Under the pieces are notes generated by a model. The model did not search any database. It worked only from the letters and a program-made list of their open reading frames with translations, and was not told where the DNA came from. A stretch of 64,000 bases of DNA from Acanthornis magna (taxonomy: Eukaryota; Chordata; Aves; Passeriformes; Acanthizidae), in the NCBI GenBank assembly GCA_036785705.1, contig JAWUZG010000970.1, positions 4,188,501 through 4,252,500 of the forward strand, given 5' to 3'. A program made the position numbers and the translations under genes. Of this stretch, positions 43,881 through 55,900 are shown one piece after another; the first letter of the stretch is position 1, and the number at the start of each line of letters is the position of its first letter.

Positions 43881-46800
43881 GAGGAGTTCGCAGATGGGCT
43901 GAGAAAGGCACGTGCAAAAGGCACCTTCTGAAGTGGGACTGTCAAGAGGCCACACAGGACAACTGGAGCCCCATAAATGCCACATAACACGTGACATGGT
44001 CCAGTATCTAGAATCTTCCTTAAACAGTTTCTCCTGAGGACCTCAGAGTGAAAAAGCTGCCCATGGTGTGTCACCGCTGCTCACACAAGAGGCTTGTCAG
44101 CCATTCAAGGCACTCGCTTTCCTTCCACAAAGCACATGGTAAAACACTAGAATATCCTGACTGCCTGTTGCCTTTCTTATGTGGCATTTCTAAAAGAGTT
44201 CATCTTGAACTATGAAGAACTTCTGTAGGTGTCCCTGAAGGTATATTGCCATGTTAATCTGCAGCAGAAAGGAACAAACAACTACTATCAATAGTTCAGG
44301 ACAGCACAGTATACATTGTTCATACTTGTCCTATATTTTTGGATTTGGAAATTATGTTTGTCTTTCCAATACTTCTTAAAATTTCAAGTAAGTCCAAAAC
44401 ATGCTGGTTTTAAGGATCTAAATCTTAATGATTTTTTCATTACAATCATTCCTTGGCATACTAGCGGCATGGTGACAATGGATAATAAATCAGTTTGTGA
44501 TGGGAGCTCTCCACTGGTGTTCACACAGAGGTGAGAGGTTCTGGCTGTTGGTAGCTTCAGCAAGGAATGGTATACTTTTGTATAGCCCCCATCCAGTTAA
44601 CATGAACAGGCATGTGAAGGTTGCCTCCTGTCCACAGCAACTACTGAAAGCACCTAGACACTATTTCACCACAAGATACACTCCCAGTTAAGCGGTTTCA
44701 GGTCAGAAGTCTAAGCTGCATCTGAAAAGATGCCCTACTATCATTAGTGGATTTGGGTCTTCCTTCCTAAACAGTACAGTCTCCATTTCTAACCCCCAAA
44801 CAGTGATGGTCTTGCTTTTATTTCTCATTAGTGAAAGGCTACAGGAACAGTACAAGATTAATGACTGTGGCACAGCCTCACTCAATACCTACAGCAACGG
44901 CAGCTGTTACCTCATACAAAACAATATTTTTCTCTGGGGTACTCATTCTACCTACACAAGCAATAGAGATAAGGACGTTTACGGTTTCCTAAATTTCTTA
45001 TCTATATCTATGGACTCATTCTTAGTGAATGTATAAAGCACCACTGCTAGGCATGAAAGAGAGAGAGAGAAAAAACCTTCCACAAAGCTTAAAGATGCAC
45101 TACAGCCAGATTTAAAAGAAACAGCAAGGGGGTATGGCAACAGGCCATCTCTTCCGAAACAAACTCTGACTCCTATCCAGACATATGCTTCACAAAGGGT
45201 GAAACTGCCAAGCAGGTATTGATAACAGAGGAATTGTTTTTAAATGCTTATTTTTATATAAAAAGATTAACATCTGCCACTGAAGAGAACCTGACTGTTA
45301 GTGGGAACTTTAATGCACCGTCCATGCAGAAATAACTATTCACCATACCGCAGAGATCCAACAGGACAAAAAATAGCTTGACTCACCCAGACAGTAATTC
45401 AAAGCAGCAAAATATATCCAATCCTACCCAAAACCCCATCATGCATTTTCCATGTGGAAAGTAGATGGCTCCCACAGAGAATATCTTGTTGTCCTAAGCA
45501 CTTCTGAAGCTGCACTAGAAAAATCTCTCTTCCACCAAGTCATGCAATATTAATGGACACATTGCTACTTATCACACATGCACATAATTTTGTACAGCTT
45601 TGTACACTTACACTGTTGCTAGTGATACAATTTAGTTAGGACTTGACACGAGGAATGATTGAGCACTCTCTGTACGTGCAATGATCCCTGCAAAGGGCTG
45701 GGGGTGCTCAATATCCCTCATGGAAAAGCCCATGTTGTACCAGTTGTCCTACATCCCGCAAAACATTCAGCTGGTTTATAGGAACAGCTTGAGCACAAAC
45801 TGATTTGGGTAAAGCTTGTTCTCTTGGTGGAGTCTTAGAAGTGCCTGGTTCAGATTTTGCTGAAGATGTAACCCTGCTCCAGCATAATTGGTCTCATTTT
45901 ATGACCTTGGGTGAAGCACCAAGCTGATTCTAAATGTATGCATGTAACTATGACTGTCATCCATCACACAGCATCCAGAAGAGATGAAAACAAGTCACCC
46001 ACTCTTCATTGGCCCAATGTTTCTAGATGAAGGACTGTGCATTTGTAAACCAAAATGATTTCTCACATCATAAACAAGAAGGGTGAATGTCACTTCAGCA
46101 GAGGATACATCTCCATTTTCATTTAGAGATGGGTGAAATAGCTCAGACAACATACAGTCTGATTTCCTCTAGAGCCTTGAAGTGGCCTTAGCAGAGAATT
46201 AGATATAATAGACATTAAAATAACTAGATCCCATTTGAAAACATCAAAGAAACAGAAACACCACAGGCCACATTTTTAAAAACTGGCTTCCTGAACAGTG
46301 AAAGGAAAACTGTGTAAGCACCACCTCATATGCCAAATATGCACTGATGTGTGTGAAAAAGAATACTCACATACCCCACCACCATTTCTCCTCAGGCAGT
46401 TGTCCATTCCCTTACAAAAACCTGGTCTTGTACAGACAGAAAATAATCAAAGCCATTTGTAAGAACATTTGGGTTATCTAATTTTGAAAACATACCCCTA
46501 AATGATACACTCTGCCTGAAGAGGACTGGTTTGCTCCACCAACATGAAGAGCTGTTGCCAATATTACTGTTCAGGCTGGTTCAAATTTCTGTACAAAGCT
46601 TGATTTTAAGTACATTCATTTCTGAGCACTCAAATGGAAACACTGACTTTTGTACGGCAGATTTTCAGTGCTCTCATTTTCAAAAGAGCCCTTCAGGATG
46701 CCTCCTGCTAGATCTCTCTCAGAGGAGAGGTTTGGAAAAGTAACCTCAATCAAGTATTTTCTCTCTACCATGTTCCTCCTTACAGTGCTTCCTGGGAGGA

Positions 46801-48702
46801 CAAGTGTCATGGTGTAGTTTCCAGGTATTGCAGAAAAAACAGGTATGGAAAAAACCCAGTTTGGCAGCATCAGCCTCTAGGCTATGCTGCCAAACTGAAA
46901 GAAGAGGGGAAAGCAAAAAATCTGATTTTAGTGTATCTTTCCACCGTCTTCAACTGCCTCAGCATGAGGATTAACATTCACCAGGGAGCCTGAGGTGAGC
47001 TGGCTGATGACCACCAGCCCAGTCACTCCAGCCCAGTCACTCCGGCCCACAGCCCTTGCAGGGCCCCTGGGGAGCTGCTGCCTGCCCTGGGAATGCATCA
47101 AGGGAAAATGGATCAGGAGGATGGGTGTGAAGCTGGCTGAGCAGCCCAGAGGCTCTGGCCCAAGATTTTGCCAGTCAGTTTTATTACAAACATTTGTGGG
47201 TCCCAATGAGAGCACTTCAAAACACCAGAGCTCACACCACAGGCAACAACTGCAGAGCACAGGGCTTATTTATTTATTTATTGTTATTTATTGACTGAAA
47301 ATTAATTTGTTTCTACACTTTTTAAATGGAGGTGGGGTTGGAAACGTGGAGGAGGGGGGGTGCATGGCATAAAAAGCTACTACTTGACCCATGCAGTGGA
47401 AGGAGCTATTTTTCCATCAGGGAAAGAAAGAAGCATCCTGAACTGGTGCACTGCAAAGCCACAGCACCAGCTCCTGCAGGCTGGGTCCATCACAAACTGA
47501 CCTTGTCTAAAACTCAGAAGTCAGTTTTAATGCTTAAGAAAGTGAGGACCAAGTAGCACAGATATGTTGTCCAAGCTTCCCTGCACAGCTCTGCCAGCAC
47601 AGTGCATCTTAGCCATGTCCTGCAATAACCTTGTTATCCCAGGCCCTGGGAAGAGATTTCTGTAATTTTCTCATAATTTGATTTCTTGCATGGATTTTTC
47701 TATAGCTTGCCTCACCAAAGCACAGTCAGGGTCTCTAATCATGGAGCCTTTACATCTCTCCATAGTGTCTGTCAGATTGAGCAGTAGTATTATTTCCATT
47801 TATTTCCATTTTTCAGATGCAGAGATACTCAGGAGCCTGGGAAAAACTGGGGAGAAGTGGGCTCTGGGTGCAGGCAGGGGTGCAGGTGAGAGGATCCTGG
47901 CATTGTGTCAGGATGCATGAAGGTTGACTGGGAGTTGCCATTGCCACAACTTCATGAAAGCCATGTAGGTGCAAGCTAGTACATCCCACACCCTGGCATG
48001 TAGAAGGAGAGGCAGCTCCCTTGGTTTGTCATTTTTATATCCTGTGGACTTGAAAGGTCTGAAAGGTCAATGCTTTCATTGAGGGAAGAGGGAATATCTG
48101 GCAACATCAGCTTTCAGCAGCAGTGATACCTGTCCGAACAATGATCTCTCAAAAGTACTAAATATCTGCAAAATTCTGAGGTTCTACTCTTGTGTTTGTT
48201 AATCCACATTTATCAAATTTCTATTATCTTTGAATTATTGCAATTTTTAAATGCAGCAGTATCATCCATGAACATTCAGAAGAAAAGCTAAAAAAATTTA
48301 AGAAAATAACCAAAGTATTGGAGGCGTGTGTGTGTCTCTAAAAACCAAGACTCCAATGCTGATCTAAACCAGACTGTTTCTTTCCTTCCCCCCATCTGCC
48401 TCAGAGAACTGGAAGGGAAAAGACTCCATCAGTCTCTGAGTCTGTAAACCTTTCCCCTCCCTAATACCCGAGACAAGACTTAAAGAAGAACCAGTCTGGA
48501 ACAGAACATGAAAAACGTTCTGAAAAATGACTAGAGGCCTAATGCTGTCACTGTCCCATGTTTATTTTTCTTTCTTTGATGTCTGATGTCAAAGAAAAAT
48601 AATGTCATCTGCTGGAAATTCAAACGTTTGCATTTTGAGGTAATTAGAATTAATGTCGGAGGGCAAAACTAACACTGAGCCACTCCAGTCTTTCCCATGT
48701 GA
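43881..48702. other. Intergenic sequence, no gene seen
   Basis: No coding exon recognised. Contents: a short (GA)n at 45058-45070, a 41-bp hairpin at 46857-46897, a TTTA-rich stretch near 47265-47290, and a very weak MIR-like string near 47780-47850 that I do not call. Confidence 0.6.
46857..46897. repeat. 41-bp near-perfect palindrome
   Basis: Outer arms of 14 bp (46857-46870 and 46884-46897) are exact reverse complements. Inside, AGCCT and AGGCT pair around a CT loop, with one unpaired C at 46871. The fold uses all but three bases. No neighbouring gene or transposon is recognised. Confidence 0.95.
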
Positions 48703-48796
48703 GGAAAACATTCCATAATGACTTACATTTAATCTGGGAGCTGGCAGACAGTCAGGAGCAGTCCAGATTCCGGCAACAGGGTAATATTTCAAAAGA
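48703..48796 (+). repeat. Dispersed repeat copy A (family unknown)
   Basis: Shares an ordered series of blocks with 54173-54271: AAACATT, ACTTACATTT, TGGGA.CTGGC, CAA..GGGTAATATTTCAAAA. It is diverged but collinear with the other copy, in the same orientation. It runs straight into an A-rich microsatellite. Confidence 0.55.
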
Positions 48797-48803
48797 ATTT
48801 TCT

Positions 48804-48938
48804 TAAAAAAAAAGAAAAAAAGAAAAAAAAAGAAATGAAAAGAAATGGAATGAAATGAAATAAAACAAAACAAAACAAAACAAAACAAAACAAAACAAAA
48901 CAAAATAAAATAAAATAAATAAATATATATATATATAT
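48804..48938. repeat. Compound A-rich microsatellite with (AAAAC)8
   Basis: Successive arrays run AAAG-type, AAATG-type, eight AAAAC units (48862-48901), AAAAT units, AAAT and finally (AT)n. The graded unit changes suggest slippage plus point mutation in one tract. Confidence 0.92.
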
Positions 48939-51900
48939 GCGCTCTAATTTATAAATGTGGCAGTCTGACTGTGTTGCACCAATTCCAGAAGGGTGTGACT
49001 CTGTTGAAAATCAACGGCCGACAAGGGTGTAAATCAGTAATGGCAACCCTGGTTCAGGACCACCACTGCTTCCTAAGTACTCAGCACCCACAACTGCAGC
49101 CAGATTTTCTAAAGAGCTCAAGCCCCCATTCACATTCAAACAAGGGCCAGATTTTTGTAAGTGCTTAGCACGCAGTTTCTCCCCATTGTGGCACTAATGG
49201 CAACATGCTGAGCTTTTTCGGAAAATTGGTCATACATGTTTGTTTTGGACCAGACCTTGCCACCCTTATACATGTTGAGTAGCATCTTACTTAGGGAGGA
49301 ATCCTACTAAGCAGTGCCTCTCTGTGTGAGTACTGCTGCAAAAGGACTCTCTCTCAAAAGAAAATTGCAAGCCATGTTGCTCAATGCCACACTGGATGAG
49401 TATCAGATACTCTGCTTATTACAAATCTATGAAAACCTGGCCTGAATAGAATCAGACTGAACTAAGCAGCTATGAGTTAAACCTTGGATCATGAGAAACA
49501 ATTTGATCCTCACAGGGCAAAAAGAAAAAAAAGGTTATTTCTGGACTGAGGACTTTGATTTGAATTACTCAGCTGTCTTCAGGGGTTAAAAATAGAAAAG
49601 CAACCTTTTCCAGTTCAAAGAAAATAAATGGCTACCCTTATCTGTGAGGGTAATTAAAACCAGCTGAACTCCAAGAGCTGAAATCCTGCATACAACTGGT
49701 CCTTACTGAGGAGTAGCTTCCTAGCAGCATTTGACATATTAGAAAAAATTACACTATTAAGGATTGCTCTGGGTTAAGTATAATGCAGATTGTTGCAACA
49801 TTCAAAGGCAGGTTATTGGTGATAGAAGTATGGAATAGATTAAAACATTCAAACACCAAAAGAGAAAAGCTTTTCTTTTCACATGGGTTGATTATGACAT
49901 CAGCTGAGTTAAAAGCAGAACAAATGCTGTATTTTCCCTTCTGCAACTTTGCAGAAGTGCATACCCTGACCCTTGGCATTGCACAGCTGTTGTGGCAGCC
50001 CAAATGAGTGCAAGGATGGCTAATGCACTCACATGGTGTGTCTTGTGCTGCACTTCCACCTTGTCACTTCCCGAAGAACCATGGGAACTTCAACAATTTT
50101 TCAAGCACTGTAATTGAGTTTCTCTTTGTCTGGTTTTTCTAACAGGTCATGTGGTCCAACAGATAAATATGAAAGAGAAATGATGCAGGGCCATTTCTGC
50201 TGGCTGGTCCAACTCTCACACAGTGAACTTGGGCTGAATGACTGTGTGTGAAGAGACAGAGTGGTAAAGGAGCTGCTCTCATGATGTATTGTGCTCAGCT
50301 GTCTGTGGTCACATCATGACTCTCCTGTAGCTCATTGTGTGTGCAGCTGAAACCTTGGTCTTAAATCAGTGTAGTTCATTGGGGTTACCCTTGTTCTGTA
50401 CCATGGAATGGACAGCTGTAGTGGAGGTTGGTGGGTATCACGTGCTGTCAGCCTGTGGGATGCCTTTCCAGTCCCTTCACCATGCTGCTGCAGCACATTC
50501 TTCTATTGACTTCTACTCAACAGCCAGATAGCAATTGCAAACGCAACAGATCAGCTGGAACAATTGGCAATGCCTTTCTGCACAGAGGATAACATTTTAA
50601 AAGCCAATTTTTCTTCATGTTTCATCAAAGCAGCCTATAGGAAAATGAAATCCCAAACTTTGATTATAATCCAGATCATCAGCCTCTTTAAGCCTGCAAA
50701 GCTGAAAGTAGATACCTCTTATATTTACAACGTATTTTCTTTATTTAGTTGTGGCCAAAAGAAGTAAAGCAATAGCATACTGTCCTTTTCAAATTTACAT
50801 TGGCCCATACAAACAACTCCAAAGACAATTTCCCTAATCTGCAACTGCCTCCCAGGCCTGGACTTAACCAGGCTGTTTTCCACATTGACAAGACAAAATG
50901 ATCTCTAACAACTGTAGAAGCCTATTTCTGTGAATGTCAAGGCCATACAAATTCTTGGGCCCTGAGTGCTGCCTACACATCAGATGTGTTCCAGCCACAG
51001 CCAAGCAGGAGGCTAGGAGGAAGAGGGCCATGGAATTTCTTGCCGTTTTCTTCAGCCCTGACCTTCCCTGCTGTTTCCCATCTTCCCTACCCTGTTCACC
51101 TTCCCCCATTTTCCTCCCTGTCCTTCCAAATGCAGAGTTGCCTGCTAGGGGCAATATCAATTTATGCAGCTATGGGAGAAGCTGAGAGCTGATCAACAGC
51201 TGATGGAGAATTGTATATATGTGCTAAACCAAGCTGGGAGCTCTTCTTTTAGAAGAGCATTTGCCCATTGTCTCCAGCCACCTATTCTCAGGAAAAGCTG
51301 ATGAGTAGTGGTGGGAAATGGACTGTCAGGAAGCAAGTTCTGACACAGAAGAAAGGCAGCACAGCTCCAAATCTCTAGGTCTTTTATATCTGCAAAAAAT
51401 ATTTCTCTCTGTGTGCTTCTTTTCCAAGAACAGCACTACTATCACAGCCTGCCTTCTGCTCAGTGCTCTCTCCCTATCTTGTTACCTCCTCATGTTCTTC
51501 ACTGCTTCTCTCATTTGTTTTCTCTCTTTTAGTCCTTGTGCTTTTGCTTCTTCCAGCTCCATTTAATTTAGAGCAGCCGAGGTTTGCACAGCATGTGTAC
51601 GGTGAGATTAACCAGGTTTGGAACATTCGCTTTGCTGTGCACACATGCTTTGTTTTCTTCCTTCCACTCCCAGTGCAAAAAAATATATCCAAAACTGCTG
51701 TGAAGTTCCTTAGTGAAGAGCTGGCACAAACCTCCCTAGCCAGAGCAGTGCCATGCCTTTGTCTTCCACAGAAACCCACACACAGCTTACAACAAACAGA
51801 ATGCCAACTGTTAATAAGAATAAAAAATGCCTCCCCACACAACATGCTAGCACTTTAGCTTAAAAAAAAAAAAGAGAGAAATTAAAAAAGATATCACACA

Positions 51901-54900
51901 AATCATCAGTCTTTCATTGCTTAATGTAGATGTATTGTACCCAAAACTCGTTTCACTTCATTTGCTGTGAAGCTGTGGTAAGTCCATTAAAGCTGAAGGA
52001 GTTACATCTGCCTAGAACTGGTGCAAGCCAGATCACAATCAGATCCATTACATCTATTGCTATAATATCATCACCTTCCATATGGTGCCTCAACTAGTCT
52101 GTATGCTGAACTGAATGTTGCCTAAAATCTGTTCATCCCAAAAGCTGCATCTATCTTAGCCTCTCTTATACCAAGAGAAGCACCTTCCTGCATCCCACAA
52201 AGGCATAGACATTTTCATAGGGCTGCTTAACAGTTCCAGTGTGGTAATAGAGGATTCACCACCCATCTCTACTTACGTCTGAACACAGATGCTCAGATCA
52301 GGCTCTCTGGTAAAGAGCAGAGCTGAATTGCCTTAGTAGCATCTATGTAGCCTTGGTCTTTTGTAAGCTGTGCACTGCAAATATGGTCCTTCACTTTTGC
52401 TAATTTGCTCCTCACTTTCTCAAGGATGCATGTGAAGCTTAACCTTTGGAAGTTTCCAGCTTCTTCCTCTCATCTCTTACAAATAGTCAGTGTGTGGGCT
52501 TTCTAGTCCTGGCAAACAACAGCTATATCTAATTACTTAGAATGTATACCTGTGCCAGTATCCCACCTGTTTTTTCGTACTTCACTTCCTTTGGATGAGT
52601 ATTCCGGTATCCCTTTACTTTATTGAATACGACTTTCTTCCAAGTTCCTTCAATCCAAGAGTCTTCAAGCCTGATCATAAGCTTACATCCCTGAAAGGAG
52701 AGTGTTGTAAACAGGAATCTTTGAACGACCAACATGCAAATGCATTTATTTTCCCAATAAGATTGTCACACCCAATCTGCAGTTTAAATGTCTGATCTAA
52801 TGGGCAGAGAGATTTGCTACTGTTTCTCTTGCACTTTCTGCCTCACTGAAATGTCCTTATATTTATTGTAATATGGTTCCCGACTTTCAAAATATCAAAT
52901 CTAAAGTGCTGGTGATCAATACCATCCAGTGGAGCACAGACACTCACTGTCTGTATTAACTCCTGATTTTTCCTTAAGGGTAAACTGAACCTCCCCCAAA
53001 CTATGCATCAAAATGAATGGCTTTAAATAGCAGTCATCTGTGGTATTAATCAAGTTTCTTCTTAAAACCATCCCAGATGTGCCACTCAACCAGCTTATAC
53101 TGGTTTCTGTAAGAACACCCACTGTTATTATTGTACCAACAGATTTTGCAACTTCCTTAATTTCTTTTAACACATGAAGGTCTCAAGCTGAGATCTTTTG
53201 CAGCAATGAGGGTGTGCTAGCAGCAGAGGGTTGCATAAATCTGTGTAGCCTTTCCAGCAGACCTTGAAGGCTGTAGGTACAGTGTGGACAAGGACAGGGT
53301 TACTTTATATAGCCTGCCAGCCCTGTAATGTAGCTGACCATTTTCTTTAGCCTGGTAGCTACTGGAAACAGGACAGAGGAGCAGGAGATGTAAACTTGGT
53401 CTCACATAGCTGCATAGGCATATGAGCACAGATTGTACAAGCCCAACTCCACTTGCCCAATTCCTTTTTATCCATAGTTTGAGGGACAGGGAGTGTGTCA
53501 GGAAACCTGTTAGAAAAGGCAAGCGGATGGGCAGGAATCCACAGCCACTCTGTACCACTCAGTGAGGGAAAAATGGTGTTTGGCAGAGGATGAGGATCCT
53601 GTAAAAGAGCTTTCCATCTGGGATGCTTGGGACATTCTGAGCACTTTTCTTTCCACCACCCTCAGGCAGTGGGAAATTACTACCTCTTGTGTGAGTGAAG
53701 AGGAAAAGAACCATTTTCAGCCTGTAGGAGATAGGAGTGCTCCTCTGCCAACTATGTCCATTCTGCAAATACTTTGGGCATGTGCTGTGTATACATGGTC
53801 CAAGGAACACTACAGCAGTATTCCCCTCTGTTGCAAGCCCCCACAGCTATCTTGTGCATTCTTTGATAAAAGAAGTCCCCGAACTGCTCTCTGTAAGATG
53901 ACCCAATGCTCCTTGGATGTGAAAGTTGATCGATGTATTATCTATCATATGTTCTTGATCTGATCTTTTATTGGCTTTGTCACACTTTAAAATTTTAGAT
54001 TAACACGTTAAATCAAAATGGTAAAAGCAAAGTCTAAGGAAGGCCCTGTGAAATGACAGCCTACATGGCTGAAAATCTTCGTACTGCTGCTGTTTTTCAG
54101 TCATATCCCTAATACAAATATCAAACTCAGCCCTATGACATTACAGAAATCCAATAACAGCTTTTTTATGCAATAGAAACATTTTTGTAGAGACTTACAT
54201 TTTATTTGGGAACTGGCTATCTGTTACAACGAGAAATTCAAGTCAAAGCAATGGAGTAATATTTCAAAAATGATGAGCGCAAAACAAATAATCACATGAA
54301 TGGTATTATTTTGCAAAACATGTGATCCTCAGTAATTTGTGGTTTTTGGTCTCTGCTGCTAAAACTGTGCTGTGTCTTTAATCAAGCTAATTATGCAAAA
54401 CCCTCTGAAGGTCACAAAAGGTTCAGGCAGAGGCTTTTTGATGCCGAAATGCAGACCAAACAGCCATAGTACATTGTTCTGATTAGAAATTAAACACTGC
54501 TTTCTTCAGACTATGACTGTGTTTGAAATTCCACTGTGAAATACCAACATTTATACCTTACATACCCTCAGATTGCTTTGCACAGTGCTGCAAAAAATCA
54601 AATTACCCTCTCCCTCTCTCTAATGTGGAAATGGAAATGAGCTTTCTCTTTCCATCACCATGCTCTCTAAAAACATGACATTATACTTACAGCATTTATT
54701 TATTCCTGACAGCCAGCCAGCAAAAAAAAAAAAAAAATCCGCATTCAAAAATACCCCTCCCTGTGAATTGGATTATTTTGTAATCCGTTCTGGATCTACC
54801 CCAGGCCTGCTTGCCTTCTGGGGTAAAATGACAACATTTTGGATGGTCTGCAGGCCTGGGTGGAGGGGGTGGACCACCAGGAGACTATGATACAGCCCAG

Positions 54901-55649
54901 GTTTCACTCGCACTCCTTAATTTTATGGCCACAAGGAAAAAACCTGTACATAGAGTGGGCTTTGTCCATCTGAGGAACACACGCTCACCCAGGTTGCTGC
55001 CACTCATGAGGTCACGGCGCGGGACAGTGTGGAGTGGTTTGCAATGTTGGCAAAGCAGTGATGCCAGCCCTGACTGCCACAGCTCACATAGGGTGGGCAT
55101 GGAGTGATCTGGGGGCATTTCTACCCCACCAGCACTCGCCAGGGCTGCCAGCCAGGCTGTAAACCATTGGTGCCATGCTTCACTGCCATGGAGCAGCTCC
55201 CAGCACTCCTGCAGAGCTCTGCTGCAGCTCTTCTTCCTGCAGGGCCACTACTTGTGCTGTTTGGTTGCCATTTTGCTTTGCTCTTTCCCTGCAAACTGCT
55301 ACTCTCCTTTATTTTCTTCTTCCTGAATGGTCTCTGTGGCCACTCCATCTGACTTTGTGGTAAGTTGGGGATCGCTGGTGTTCTGGAAACCTGATCGCCA
55401 CAGTGCAGGCTGCAGTGTAGGGACCAGAACTCTCTTCCCCTTAAATTTAGGGCAACTTGATGACAAACTGAAGGGACTTCACAGAAGGGAAAAAATGAGC
55501 CAGGGCTTAGATGTGGGCTGAAGGAAAATGAAGGAAATGGGCTTTGCACATATCTTGGCTGAATGATATCTAATTGGGGTATGATAATTCCCCATAAGTC
55601 TTAGGAGGATATAAACACTTAAGAGGCAAAGGGATTGATTAGGACCAGA
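48939..55649. other. Intergenic sequence, no gene seen
   Basis: No coding exon recognised; frames up to 142 codons lack domains. It contains repeat copy B at 54173-54271 and a 15-base poly(A) run near 54722. A homeodomain/POU-like stretch (CTAATTATGCAAAA) near 54390 could be regulatory. Confidence 0.6.
54173..54271 (+). repeat. Dispersed repeat copy B (family unknown)
   Basis: Collinear with 48703-48796: AAACATT, then ACTTACATTTTATTTGGGA, ACTGGC and GGAGTAATATTTCAAAA. The middle is poorly conserved. It may be an ancient SINE or DNA transposon relic shared by both sites. Confidence 0.55.
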
Positions 55650-55900
55650 GAAGTGAAATTAATGAGATGAAACGGAAAGCAGGAAGATTTATGCTTTAGA
55701 GTAACATTTCCTATTAATCAGATCTACTACAGTGTGGGGTAGGACTCCAAAGAGAAGCAATGAAAATTCTGTTGCTTAAGCTATTTCAGGGAAGACTGGA
55801 CAAAACACTCAAGAACACACTGTAGGGAACAATTCCACAGTGACAGGGGTTGGAAAAGAGGATCTAATAGTAGCTCTTTCCCTTTTAATTTATATGATGA
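55650..55900 (+). mobile_element. Ancient CR1-type LINE 3' end
   Basis: Follows the 3' end of old amniote CR1 families: AGTGAAATTAATGAGATGAA, GGAAGATTTATGCTTTAGAG, TAACATTTCCTATTAATCAG and CTCCAAAGAGAAGC. It ends with ACTGGACAAAACACTC, GGGAACAATTCCACAGTGAC and AGGATCTAATAGTAGCTC, then TTTATATGATG. It is strongly mutated and 5'-truncated. Confidence 0.75.

Noticed and set aside
46616..46870. 84-codon minus frame with a protein-like composition
   Set aside because: It begins inside the palindrome, has no homologue I recognise and no supporting exon structure.
47780..47850. Weak MIR-like string (TTTCAGATGCAGAGATACTCAGG)
   Set aside because: Too short and diverged to separate from chance, unlike the copy at 57.3 kb.
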